Source: a bacterium
GTDB lineage: Bacteria; UBP6; UBA1177
Length of the DNA stretch: 64,000 bases
Direction of reading: 5' to 3'
NCBI GenBank assembly: GCA_016290135.1
Contig: JAEESW010000001.1
Location: 154,468-218,467, forward strand
Made by a program: the position numbers and the translations under genes
Shown here: positions 20,801 to 27,896 of the stretch, in pieces
Layout: the number at the start of each line of letters is the position of its first letter
How positions within the stretch are numbered: position 1 is the first letter of the stretch
Notes under the pieces: generated by a model
Seen by the model: only the letters and a program-made list of their open reading frames with translations
The model's database searches: none
What the model was told of the DNA's origin: nothing

Positions 20801-22325
20801 AGACGCTTTTGAACAGTGTGAGAACTCTACAACCGGCGGATATACAGACTGGAGACTTCCCAACATCAACGAGCTTTCTTCACTGCTGAATTATAGTAAA
20901 ACATCCGGCAGAGAGTTTTCATATCTCCCTGGAATTTCGTCAGGAGTTGAATTCTGGTCTTCCACCAATACTTCAGCACTGATGGCTTTAACTGTAAATT
21001 TCTTAACAGGTGAAAGGAGAGTTCAAAACAAAGATAAAGGGAATACCATTTACTACTATATCTGCGTTCGTTCCGATCTGTGCGGGGAAGAGCAGTTCCT
21101 TTACGGTAAAAACTGTATTGCCAACAGATGTGTTTTGAATAAGCCGTGCGAAAGCGTCAGCCACTCTGACGGTTCATGTACTCCTTTGACGGCAAGCACC
21201 TATAGATGCGGTTGCGAAGAGGGGTATGTCTGGAACCCGGGTACTTCTTCATGTATAGAAGATTTGTGCGCAACAAACAATATCTGTAGTTCAATTGAAG
21301 GTTCAGACGGAACATGTACTCCGGTATCCTCAGGAATACTTGTCAAATGCGGTTGTGTCGAAGGCTACTTCTGGGACGGTTCAAGATGCAGACCTAAAAA
21401 CGTTTACGGCAATATCTGTACTTCACAGACAACTTGTTACAATGCTTCGGCTTCAATGACATGCCCGAGTTCGTCGAGTGCTGATTTCTACGGTCAGGAT
21501 GCGCAGTATAGACTATGCACCGCGAAAAGCTTTAACAGCAAAACTATTTCAGGAAATCAGGTCGTTGAAGATTTGAATACTGGACTTATGTGGCAGAAAA
21601 CTCTTCCAAGCACGACATCGGACGGCACAACAACATATACGTCATACACATTCAATCAGGCTGTTACCTACTGTGCAAATCTTAACTACGGCGGATATAC
21701 AGACTGGAGAGTGCCAAGACCGAAAGAAATGCTTTCCACCATTTACAGTAGTACTGTCAACCCTTCAACGAGCACGACCTATTTCCCCGGACCTTACGGA
21801 ACGGTGGATCCTGTTCCATACTATTGGACATCAAAGAAGAACCTTTCTTCAGGAAGTGCATGGGTAGTAAATATAAATTACGGAGAGTTTGGCAATTCAT
21901 TGAATTCAAGTAAGTTCTATGTCCGCTGTGTCCGAGGCGAACCTCTGCCTGATGCATCATCTTTCACAACAGAGACAGTAAATGGTGACAAGATTGTTAC
22001 AGATCATGTTACTGGACTCATCTGGCAGTATGGTCAAGTTTACGGCAAAGATTGGCAGTCGGCACTTAGATACTGTGAAGATCTGACTTATGCGGGATAT
22101 ACCGACTGGAGGCTGCCGAACAAGGATGAGCTGATATCCATTTTCAATTTTGATTCAGAAGGTCCTTATACGGATTTCCCGAATCGAACAATAGATAACT
22201 ACTGGTCATCAACCACTTATAGATACAGCGCAAACCAAGCTTGGAATGTAGATTTTTTCAATGGTCGATTGAACTACGGCAACACAAAAACAAATGCCAC
22301 GATATATGTCCGCTGCGTCCGTTAA
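11865..22325 (+). CDS. giant (3486 aa) mosaic surface lipoprotein with DUF1566 domains and Cys-rich repeats
   Basis: Lipobox FFMLSCGGG; Asp/Thr linker; AAGDPIM repeats; CGNGIVDSAEECE/CGDGILDEGEGCDGG (Myxococcus Cys-rich type); about 15 four-Cys repeats (C.GLPANA.WN...QTWNG..W.P...C.FKC..NY.WNG..C); six DUF1566-type segments (TGLMWQK...W..A..YC..L...G..DWRLPN..EL...YVRCVR). Confidence 0.93.
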   Translation: MKRVYAVLMFFAMFFMLSCGGGSDSKGKKQGELYGACYPNKTCNEGLVCDEENDVCLPGDDSDISDTAVTDGDTTEPEPADDTDTEKPEPADDDTDTDTSSDTTPDNDTDTDTSDTIPDQDTDTDTSDTAPDQDTDTGDTEPLEGTENRTISGSYQIGSEVSGIEAALYECGKTEKLASANTNAKGAFSFKADISSDKTYCVKANGFASCFKGLKDHTANISEITNAVFLLDQNCSDLRNSETKIRKYAKLGTGEWLGELDYSKLSGIKEGLKLLSNYLKTTNSKTLSEKIAEDSKKETPEFAKFFNGFRVSVDKNEIIIGETSDSNANFNVEGGSTKVAPGFKITWTLKNKTADAANYTFTTTVPGEYTARAKLAAGSDTLSNDSATVLFLQRKSGGTVYVSDTSKNISFRIDDGIYGVIPKGTVVKKNGTKINSISYDILSSGGNQVSRLKFKPEGAVFEGDTMYFVHELGTVFGGAPIMLSATRTNADGSIDVLNSAAGDPIMMAAAGDPIMTTAAGDPIMSAAAGDPIMTSAAGDPIMTSAAGDPIMSAAAGDPIMTSAAGDPIMANAAGDPIMMGTSSSAMISQTGHYSTFTVEAASLPVSLDMLVARWCDMGSFLHLTSPIELIVKAVDQNKPDGEEKTDLLSYLDCEHFADLGNDLYELVNRPVGFQRNLNLIENIFFATEFYGRLLLKQENAGSSAYVAVRNGLELRSAIASLYTATTSYNRSAGVSELFDSSMVPLTYSGVTPEDYTAQAKAAIIGNSGASDKYIATKKEMMIFANYITTSSKGPDFSGVTTILTPDQLVCAWFNPEIQASNCSKVYTLNETGHVTLGGTEVSVAEANAIFTKYFMPFNSRLGEEEKLNLFRTFYLALRYAGTMFYNGSDMTEFYNIMLHTIYLVFDGINRNANAVSIVDTFDASAHTVSVLDGNEMVTRPYLTKLSALTDKISLKVASESANVEKVLVSIEGYEFEKVQENTRTYYRPVVPVSLKEKSIVLTPGTLNNGETALKTLLGSEDVDSLGNITGKMTIVATSKIANKTYSTQKTYDFFVNDDSAGVNSKPVPANIQVYLNDSTGHAIAANANPAIILNPGNKVYYPVDGVVSITDLAPAAYTVDAFADGYYAKNVSVNVPEGATFSVEIRLDEELTSTADANLELSVKIDTAKHPSKVYIQIYNDDMDLVANETAKFDTGTNTYETLNIEIPSGRYTLLAVGEDMYNYLEAITLYPGDNEKEIKVVAKNACGNGIVDSAEECEPSVEGTALTVLCGTIYPASTYPEKEAACNSDTCTFNKSECGKAALCGDGILDEGEGCDGGSKACAEIAGFGNSRGTAPCKNDDCSGYITAGYCTRTTESCGTLPANAQWNDGEGTFAQTYDGADWAPAAKAAKYGLTLEECTYSCKKGSVWDSASSSCVLYPLSLALVCTGANGCFDTESDAECPAYGEALFGQDAQYAATGFCMEHTLAKEGSGENAVVRDAYTHYEWQASASDAMSWDSANEYCSRLNDNGSDHTAAQWRIPSPAELLTIIDSGTASPALGDIFTTPEYSFWAAEDAKNGDNAWKADENGALTSVSKAENAGVVCIRYQSNYTPSGRRFTDENETVKDSESGLMWQKQPVSSSTWKEALEYCFNVSSADKFDWRLPNRNELASLVNYEKTNGALSDFPAMAAKGFWTSTSDVSSAAKAWTVDFADGSIASADKADTKYVICVRNDEPCFGDECPDACGFNPCKEMPNSTGLCTANGYDFTCGCKSGFNWNHANCLLDTTRYIACDGLPENAVWNTVFGISQSYNGENWYPSNVGTFNKIPSTTECRFVCATNYKWDADEEKCLPVSRMTQCSEKKPYSDWNVVSKISQTWDGEKWEPSSESEYNEEASEEECRFICKEHYNWDAENNLCDPERQPAACIGLPANAHWWNESAAITQTWTNGGWAPSATGSHSTDAEENKCYFTCDTNYEWNDTSCVAKTQTASCVTTTDNSEWTGGYSSITQTWNGSEWFPSEVGTYNTDKNPAYCRFKCKENYNWNGANCEPATQIATCTGLPEHAAWNKVSSITQTFTNGSWSPSNVGTFGNETATECHFKCNDNYNYDNGTGKCLAGTQTATCIGLPSNAQWINSTVTQSWSDSLGWTPAATGHHKSVSTDGCSFECETDHYIWDSGTSTCVGKTITNQNCTGKPGSAVWNTVSKISQTWSGSAWLPGLAATYNENPAADECRFKCPANYEWNGSDCIARTQIVSCGTLPANAAWNTVSQIKQTWNGSNEKWEPVVNLVHNDVSSETECRYTCKENYEWKNSACVAKKQTVACTGLPANAVWNSSTVVQEWNGTAWTPETTGIHTTGSATDKCYFKCIDEGTKFDWDTTTSTCKGHTKPSGCDNESLPANASWWNANINQTWNGTEWLPTTTGSFSNSAVDNQCRFKCNSHYNWNGATCEAETRISPCGTLPSNAQWNTASSIEQHWDESVSGFVPTLTPQYGTEATTAYCCYKCQENYRWNGSECVAATRQRECEGLPANAVWRTSSSATGTSFSITQEWSGEEWLPLLSGTHGSYLAGQCRFTCIDEGNKFKWENNACVPNTKTDQACEGLPENAEWTGGFTKISQTWNSTINSFEPSTVGTYSTEADSAYCRFQCKEHYIWSAEEGDEGDDGDCVAETRVVDCDEDALPDNALWNYAPYITQTWDGNDWTPGLTPEYSITGSENKCRYTCDDGYYYLDGQCVTNPCSSNQCRSTITTFSSGTCNTQPDSFPLSYACVCSNGFYWHGKTGCRSNKPTNFCTGASRCYGYGSEIDCPSEGEAFYGQDAQYAEKGFCAPKSFTVAGTTEQPVINDKNTGLGWQKSIRTVAATWSDAYNYCNNLNYGGYSDWRMPTVKELDTILDLGRRNSADPNYFSNTTYSYWWVNNKNETADKLWYVYQTSIKYWPTSYATNTSYKYYVRCVRGTELTEPTSESFSSDTTGVVKDTDTGLYWSTPGDSRVNWKDAFEQCENSTTGGYTDWRLPNINELSSLLNYSKTSGREFSYLPGISSGVEFWSSTNTSALMALTVNFLTGERRVQNKDKGNTIYYYICVRSDLCGEEQFLYGKNCIANRCVLNKPCESVSHSDGSCTPLTASTYRCGCEEGYVWNPGTSSCIEDLCATNNICSSIEGSDGTCTPVSSGILVKCGCVEGYFWDGSRCRPKNVYGNICTSQTTCYNASASMTCPSSSSADFYGQDAQYRLCTAKSFNSKTISGNQVVEDLNTGLMWQKTLPSTTSDGTTTYTSYTFNQAVTYCANLNYGGYTDWRVPRPKEMLSTIYSSTVNPSTSTTYFPGPYGTVDPVPYYWTSKKNLSSGSAWVVNINYGEFGNSLNSSKFYVRCVRGEPLPDASSFTTETVNGDKIVTDHVTGLIWQYGQVYGKDWQSALRYCEDLTYAGYTDWRLPNKDELISIFNFDSEGPYTDFPNRTIDNYWSSTTYRYSANQAWNVDFFNGRLNYGNTKTNATIYVRCVR
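13362..13604 (+). repeat. 27-bp tandem repeat, nine copies of AAGDPIMxx
   Basis: Nine contiguous 9-residue units read directly from the translation. Confidence 0.97.
17175..20030 (+). repeat. 14 tandem four-Cys repeats (about 63-75 aa each) within the giant lipoprotein
   Basis: Repeated pattern C-x2-LPxNAxW...QTWxGxxWxP...C-x3-C-xxxYxW...C; a 15th related unit lies upstream at about 15938-16115. Confidence 0.92.
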
Positions 22326-22338
22326 GGCGGTGTGACTG

Positions 22339-22411
22339 GTAGAGACGTGACCTGACACGTCTCATGAAATCACGGTTCATCGGTATAGACATCATAATAT
22401 GGCGTCTCTAC
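22339..22411 (+). repeat. palindromic REP-like element
   Basis: GTAGAGACG (22339-22347) / CGTCTCTAC (22403-22411) perfect 9-bp inverted repeat, plus nested GAGACGT (22342-22348) / ACGTCTC (22357-22363). Confidence 0.7.
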
Positions 22412-22497
22412 AATCCAATTTCGGTAAATCGATGATTTTTATTTGATTTTATTTGGTTGTTTTTTATTGTTTTCAGATTTTTTGTATCGGGGGAACA

Positions 22498-23625
22498 ATG
22501 ACCTGGGTCCGGATGCTCACTTTTGCGGCAGTCGTGCTGACAGCTGCGGTCCTTATGACCAAATATTTCCTTTTTTCTTTGCAAAGTGCCTTCCCTGGGC
22601 TGAAGCGGTTTAAAAAGCTGCTGAATTTATTGTATATTTTCAATCTTGCTGGTTTTGCTCTTTTTCAGGAAAGGACATTCCTCAACACGAAAGCGTCCGA
22701 GGTCTTTGCCCTTTTGGTCTATTTTTACTTCACTTTCATGTTCGTTTTTGTCTCATACGGCGTTTTTTTCGAGGTTCTGATCCTGTGCCGCCGTTTTTTT
22801 GAGCAGATCTATGAAAAACGGCTCTCGGTCAGCAAGAGAAAGCTGTTTTTTGCCGTCGTTTCGCTGGTCGCGCTAAATACTGTAGCGGCGGGCTGGCTGC
22901 TGGCGCAGAACGTCGTCGTCAAAAGGATCGAAGTCAGAGATCCGAAGATCGCGCAGTACACCAAAGCGGTCCAGATCTCCGACATCCATTTCAGCCGCGT
23001 CATCGACGAGTGTTTCGCCGAAAAGATAGTTCCGATGATAAACGGTCTTAATCCCGACATCGTCCTTTTTACGGGCGATTACATGGACAAAGGGATCGCA
23101 GACCCGCAGAAGATCACGGAAATCATGAATAGGATCGAGGCTCCGATGGGAAAATACGCGATAAGCGGCAACCACGAATTCTATACCGGATACTTCGACT
23201 GCATGGATTTCATCGAGAAAAACGGCTTCGAGTTCATGGACGGAAGGGTAGAGAATGTCGGACGCAACATCGTTGTCGGCGGAGTGATGGACAGGAGCGC
23301 CGAACAGTCGGAAGTCTTCTACCACGAGGATGAAAAAGTCCTGAAACAGTTCAAAAAGGAAAATTTCAACATCTATCTCAAGCACAGGCCGGAGCTTGCA
23401 GACGGCGACGAGACGCGCTTCGACCTTATGCTTTCGGGGCATACTCACGGCGGGCAGATATTCCCGTTCACTATTTTGGTCAAGCTCGTAAACAGGTATC
23501 TGGCGGGGATGTATGAACTCGGAAACGGCGTAAAACTCTACGTCAGCCGCGGGACAGGTTCGTGGGGACCGCCTGTGAGATTCGGCGCGACGCCGGAAAT
23601 AACGCTTATCGAGCTTAGACCGTGA
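22498..23625 (+). CDS. membrane-anchored metallophosphoesterase (YkuE/YaeI-like)
   Basis: N-terminal TM segments; QISDIHFS, LFTGDYMDKG, ISGNHEFYTG, LSGHTHGGQIFPF motifs. Confidence 0.9.
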   Translation: MTWVRMLTFAAVVLTAAVLMTKYFLFSLQSAFPGLKRFKKLLNLLYIFNLAGFALFQERTFLNTKASEVFALLVYFYFTFMFVFVSYGVFFEVLILCRRFFEQIYEKRLSVSKRKLFFAVVSLVALNTVAAGWLLAQNVVVKRIEVRDPKIAQYTKAVQISDIHFSRVIDECFAEKIVPMINGLNPDIVLFTGDYMDKGIADPQKITEIMNRIEAPMGKYAISGNHEFYTGYFDCMDFIEKNGFEFMDGRVENVGRNIVVGGVMDRSAEQSEVFYHEDEKVLKQFKKENFNIYLKHRPELADGDETRFDLMLSGHTHGGQIFPFTILVKLVNRYLAGMYELGNGVKLYVSRGTGSWGPPVRFGATPEITLIELRP

Positions 23626-23632
23626 GGCTGAG

Positions 23633-25186
23633 ATGAATTTTTTCAGCGATAAAATAAGAAATTCTCTTGCACTTTTTTCGTGCGGTCCGGAAAAATATTC
23701 CTCTTTTCTTGATAGAATAGGGGAGATCTGCGGCGGAAAGATCGCCCACAATGCGGCGGCAGTCGATAAAAAAGAGGTCAGACTCGAAGGAAATTCCGTT
23801 GTTCTGCCGACGGAGGCACTCGAAAATATCGATGAATTGAAAAAGTGCGGCTATGTCGGAGCCGTTCTGCCTGAAATTTACGGCGGAAAGTCGCTCCCGA
23901 AACTTTTTGACGCCGCGGCGATAGAGATGATCTCGCGCGCCGACGCATCGCTGATGACGCTTGTTTCGCTTTCCGAAGCCGGCAACCTTATATGTTTATA
24001 TGGAACAGAAGAACAGAAAGAGCGTATCCTTCCGGGGATCGCATCCGGAAGACTTTCGTGCGCAATGGCCTTGACCGAAGCAGGGGCTGGCAGCGACCTT
24101 CAGTCGGTGGAAACAGCCGCGGCAGAGGAAAACGGCAGGTGGTATCTCACGGGCGGCAAGCATTTCGTGACGAACGGCGCCGCCGATATCATGCTCGTTC
24201 TGGCAAGAAGTGAAGCAGGTGTTTCGGGCGGGCGCGGACTTTCGCTTTTTATCCGCGAAAAAGGCTCGGATGAAAACTGCAGGATCGTGAGTGTTGCGGA
24301 AAAGCACGGTATCTGCGGCTCTCCGACGTGCAATATCCGCTTTGAAAAGGCTGAATGCGGACTTCTGGGAAGAAGAAGGTTCGGACTTGTGAAATATACG
24401 ATGGAACTTCTGCTTTCGGCAAGGCTTTCTGTCGCGGCTCAGGCGCTCGGGATCACCGAAGCTGCTTTGTCCGAGGCTGAAAAATATGCCGGGCACAGAG
24501 TCCAGTTCGGAAAAAGGATAGGGGAGATCCCTCAAGTCGCGCGGATGATCGAAGAAATGAGGGAAAGTGCCGGCATGGTGCGGCTGCTTGTCTATTTCAC
24601 GGCGGCAAAATACGATGAGATGCAGGCTCTGCTCGCCGCGCCGCAAACTCCGGAGACTGCTGAAAAGGCAAGGGAGGTCCGTTCCGTCGTCGAATTTCTG
24701 GTGCCGCTCGCAAAATTCCTTGCGGCCGAAACTGCGGAAAAAGTCACCCGCGACGCTCTTCAGATCCACGGAGGAACGGGATGCCTGCGCGGAGTTCCGG
24801 TCGAAAGGCTCGTCCGGGACGCGCGTATAACCTCTATATATGAAGGAACAAGCCAGATCCAGATCTCGGCAGTCGTGCAGAAAGCGGCGAACGGCGCGCT
24901 TGGACATCTTGCGGAACTTCTTTTTGCAGGATTGGAAGGATCTGAAACTTCCGAAAAGATCATGCAGCGCGTGAAACTGCTGACTTCGCTTGCCGCGGCA
25001 ATGATTGAAAACGGAAAAATCGAATCCTGCGAAAAAGAACTTGCTTTGTCGGCCGCATTACTTTCTGCCGCTGCACTTTTTGCCGCATACGGACCCGAAG
25101 ATTTCTCCCGCGGAAATTTTTTCTCCCGCCTTATAGCAAAAACCGATTTTTTTCTTTCGCTTGCCGGGACCTCAGGCCTTCTTTGA
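23633..25186 (+). CDS. acyl-CoA dehydrogenase family protein
   Basis: CAMALTEAGAGSDLQSVETAA, YAGHRVQFGKRIGEIPQV, QIHGGTGCLRGVPVERLVRDARITSIYEGTSQIQ. Confidence 0.92.
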   Translation: MNFFSDKIRNSLALFSCGPEKYSSFLDRIGEICGGKIAHNAAAVDKKEVRLEGNSVVLPTEALENIDELKKCGYVGAVLPEIYGGKSLPKLFDAAAIEMISRADASLMTLVSLSEAGNLICLYGTEEQKERILPGIASGRLSCAMALTEAGAGSDLQSVETAAAEENGRWYLTGGKHFVTNGAADIMLVLARSEAGVSGGRGLSLFIREKGSDENCRIVSVAEKHGICGSPTCNIRFEKAECGLLGRRRFGLVKYTMELLLSARLSVAAQALGITEAALSEAEKYAGHRVQFGKRIGEIPQVARMIEEMRESAGMVRLLVYFTAAKYDEMQALLAAPQTPETAEKAREVRSVVEFLVPLAKFLAAETAEKVTRDALQIHGGTGCLRGVPVERLVRDARITSIYEGTSQIQISAVVQKAANGALGHLAELLFAGLEGSETSEKIMQRVKLLTSLAAAMIENGKIESCEKELALSAALLSAAALFAAYGPEDFSRGNFFSRLIAKTDFFLSLAGTSGLL

Positions 25187-25285
25187 ATCAAAAAAGCTCC
25201 ACAAAAAATTGACCTTGAGAATAAAGTTGTGAAAAAGTCCAATATTATCAATAAGATAAAAAGTTGTCTGAAGGCCTAAAAATTC

Positions 25286-25313
25286 TTGACATTATTTTCA
25301 AATCCGCTAATTT
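25286..25313 (+). promoter_or_regulatory. sigma-70-like promoter upstream of the 25362 gene
   Basis: TTGACA (25286-25291), 16-nt spacer, TAATTT (25308-25313). Confidence 0.4.
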
Positions 25314-25361
25314 GCTTTCCGACTTTTTGGTGGTTTAACAATTCTATTTAGGTAAGGAGTC

Positions 25362-26225
25362 ATGAAACACAGTAAATTAGTCGCTTTAACACTTGCTTTT
25401 TTCGCATTTGTTTCTTTCCAGGTTTTTGCGGATGACCTTTTCGATTTGGACGGCGGAGCTGCAGGTCCGGAAGATCCGACTGCTGAAGCTGCCCCGGCTG
25501 AAGAAGGCGAGGCGCCCGCTGCCGAAGCTCCTCAGAATGCGGATGCACCGAAGACTGCACAGCTTGATGCAGGCGCAGCTTCCGCTGACTCGGAGTCTGA
25601 AAAGGAACTCAGAGACCTTAATGTTGAAAAGAAGAAACAGATTAAAGTCGTTCAGAAGAAGGACTTCACGAAGGACGGCCGCTTCGAACTCGGAATCGAC
25701 ATCGGTTTCGCGTGCGGCGATTGGGAAGATCTTCTTGCAGTCGGTATCAGAGCGGCTTATCACTTCAACGAATACATCGCCCTGCAGGCACGTTTCCTCT
25801 ACGGTGCTGTTTCATGGGAAAACGAGACCCTCAAACAGGCGAAGGAAGCTGATGCTTATGTTGCAAAAAGCAACCTCATGCTCACAGGCGGCGCAAGTGC
25901 CGTTTTCACTCCTTTCTACGGCAAACTCAGCGTTTTCGGAGATTTGATCCCGAAGTATGACCTTAACGCTTCTGTCGGTGTTTATTACTACAGAACAGTT
26001 GCTGAAGGCGAAGGCGTAAAAAAGATGAACAACAACAACGTAGCGTTCCAGGTCGGTTTCGCTCCGAGAATTTTCTTGGGCAAAAACGCAAGTCTCAGCT
26101 TGAATTTCGACTGGTTCATCATGAAGGACAAACGCCCGAAACAGGAAGGCGGCAGCTCGGCATATCTCAAGTCAGACTTTTTGTTCACGATCAATGCAAG
26201 CATGTTCCTTCCCTTTGCTAAGTAG
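25362..26225 (+). CDS. outer-membrane beta-barrel protein with Ala/Pro/Glu-rich N-terminal linker
   Basis: Signal peptide (FVSFQVFA), PAEEGEAPAAEAP linker, then FELGIDIGFACGDWEDLLAVGIRAAYHFNEYIALQARFLYG-type barrel. Confidence 0.75.
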   Translation: MKHSKLVALTLAFFAFVSFQVFADDLFDLDGGAAGPEDPTAEAAPAEEGEAPAAEAPQNADAPKTAQLDAGAASADSESEKELRDLNVEKKKQIKVVQKKDFTKDGRFELGIDIGFACGDWEDLLAVGIRAAYHFNEYIALQARFLYGAVSWENETLKQAKEADAYVAKSNLMLTGGASAVFTPFYGKLSVFGDLIPKYDLNASVGVYYYRTVAEGEGVKKMNNNNVAFQVGFAPRIFLGKNASLSLNFDWFIMKDKRPKQEGGSSAYLKSDFLFTINASMFLPFAK

Positions 26226-26237
26226 TGGGGTGGTACT

Positions 26238-27863
26238 ATGAAAAGAATACTGACTCTTGTTCTTATCGCCTTTACGGTGATGCTGGCAACGTCCTGCGCG
26301 ACGCAGCTCACTGTCCGCGAAAAAGAAATGAAAAAATACGAGAAGATCGATGCGTCTCTCGTCGAAGGTATGCCTGAAGCGATCACAAAGGTCGTAAACG
26401 CATACAACAGCGAGGACTACTTCACCTCCGCTGTCGGTTTCTATGCTATCATGAAGAACAACGAATGGGACAGACTGCATGACACCGCAAGGTATTACTA
26501 TGCAGAGTCTCTTTTCAGAATGGGGCTTTACCAGGCTTCCGAATATCAGCTTGCTGAAATCCTTTTCGAAGGTTCGGAATCGCACTATTTCGTATCGAGC
26601 CTTCTGAAACTTCTTGCCGTTACATACAAAACGGAAGATGAAAAGGTCCTTTTTGCAGTCCTTTCGAACGTTGACTACGAAGCTCTTCCGAAGAAGTTCG
26701 CCAACGAGTTGACTTACTACCTCGGCAAGATCAACTTCTACAACGGTCAGGACGAGCAGGCGCTCAAAATGTTCGGTCAGGTAAAGGACTACAGCTCCTT
26801 CTACCCGAAAGCAAAATACTTCCTCGGAGTCATTCAGGTCCGTCAGCAGATGTTCGCTGATGCAATGAAGAGCTTCACCGAGATCAAAGAGATGCCGGAC
26901 GACAAGTACATCGGCACCGACATCAAAAAGCTGAAAGGTATGGCTGAACTCGCGCTCGGTGAACTTTACTACGCAGCTGCATGGCAGTCGCAGAACAAGC
27001 TCGCGATGTTCAACGTTGCTCTCAACTACTTCTCGAACGTAGGAAGAGACAATGCACAGTGGTTCGAATCACTTTTCGCAAGAACATGGGCTTCACTCAT
27101 GATCGGAAGATTCGATTCGACGCTCGGAACGGTCGTAACTCTCCGTTCACCTTTCTTCACCGATATTTATTTCCCGGAAGTAAACATAGTTGAAGCGGTC
27201 ACCTACTACAACCTCTGCCAGTATGACGAAGTAAACAACGTCATTGACTACTTCTTCAGCGTTTATCCGGATTATCAGAAGAAGATGGCTTCATGGCTCG
27301 AGAACGTCTCCACGAAGACCGGTCTCGACATTTATAAGGAACTTCTGGTAATGTACAAACAGGCTCAGGCAGGCGAGAAGACGGAACTTCCGGAAGCTGT
27401 TTTGAGAACTATTCTTACCGAATCACTGTTCGTAAGAAAATACAACCACATCAAAGAGATCGAAAGAGAACTTGCCATTATCGAAAAATCTCCCGACTCT
27501 TTCAAAAACAGTGTCATTGCTCAGGATGTTTCCAAGAAGATGATGTATCAGCTGACCACCCTTAGAAATGAATCGGGTGTCTGGCTGGTTCAGAGAGTCC
27601 AGAATCTCAACAACGAACTCGGTCAGCTTATCGCAGATATGAGAGCGATACGTTTCGAGATGACGGATAGTATGAAGTCTTCTCTTGAAAAAGAAGAACT
27701 TTACGGCAAAGAGGTAAAGGAAGAGGAAGAGACGGTTCAGAAGAAATCGGAAATGAATCCTTCCGTTCCGCAGAATTCCTACTACTACCCGTTTGACGGC
27801 GAATATTGGGAAGATGAGCTCGGCTACTACTTCTTCAATGTCGACAATTTGTGCAAAGAGTAA
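26238..27863 (+). CDS. TPR lipoprotein, module copy 1 (AglT/GltE-like position)
   Basis: Lipobox ATSCATQ; TPR helices; region YYLGKINFYNGQDEQALKMF...FYPKAKYFLGVIQVRQQ aligns with YYLAKSLFFGGKPDEAAKFF...FYPQARYFLGVMALRDK of the 36893 gene. Confidence 0.8.
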   Translation: MKRILTLVLIAFTVMLATSCATQLTVREKEMKKYEKIDASLVEGMPEAITKVVNAYNSEDYFTSAVGFYAIMKNNEWDRLHDTARYYYAESLFRMGLYQASEYQLAEILFEGSESHYFVSSLLKLLAVTYKTEDEKVLFAVLSNVDYEALPKKFANELTYYLGKINFYNGQDEQALKMFGQVKDYSSFYPKAKYFLGVIQVRQQMFADAMKSFTEIKEMPDDKYIGTDIKKLKGMAELALGELYYAAAWQSQNKLAMFNVALNYFSNVGRDNAQWFESLFARTWASLMIGRFDSTLGTVVTLRSPFFTDIYFPEVNIVEAVTYYNLCQYDEVNNVIDYFFSVYPDYQKKMASWLENVSTKTGLDIYKELLVMYKQAQAGEKTELPEAVLRTILTESLFVRKYNHIKEIERELAIIEKSPDSFKNSVIAQDVSKKMMYQLTTLRNESGVWLVQRVQNLNNELGQLIADMRAIRFEMTDSMKSSLEKEELYGKEVKEEEETVQKKSEMNPSVPQNSYYYPFDGEYWEDELGYYFFNVDNLCKE

Positions 27864-27896
27864 TTTGGTTTAGTCAATTAGTAGAGGTTTCTGAAG

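Noticed and set aside
21900-22325. Diversity-generating retroelement target (variable region at the C-terminus of the DUF1566 protein)
   Set aside because: DUF1566/lectin-like C-termini can be DGR targets, but no reverse transcriptase, Avd or template repeat is visible in the window. Would be reopened if a TR copy of the last ~130 bp and an RT gene were found elsewhere.
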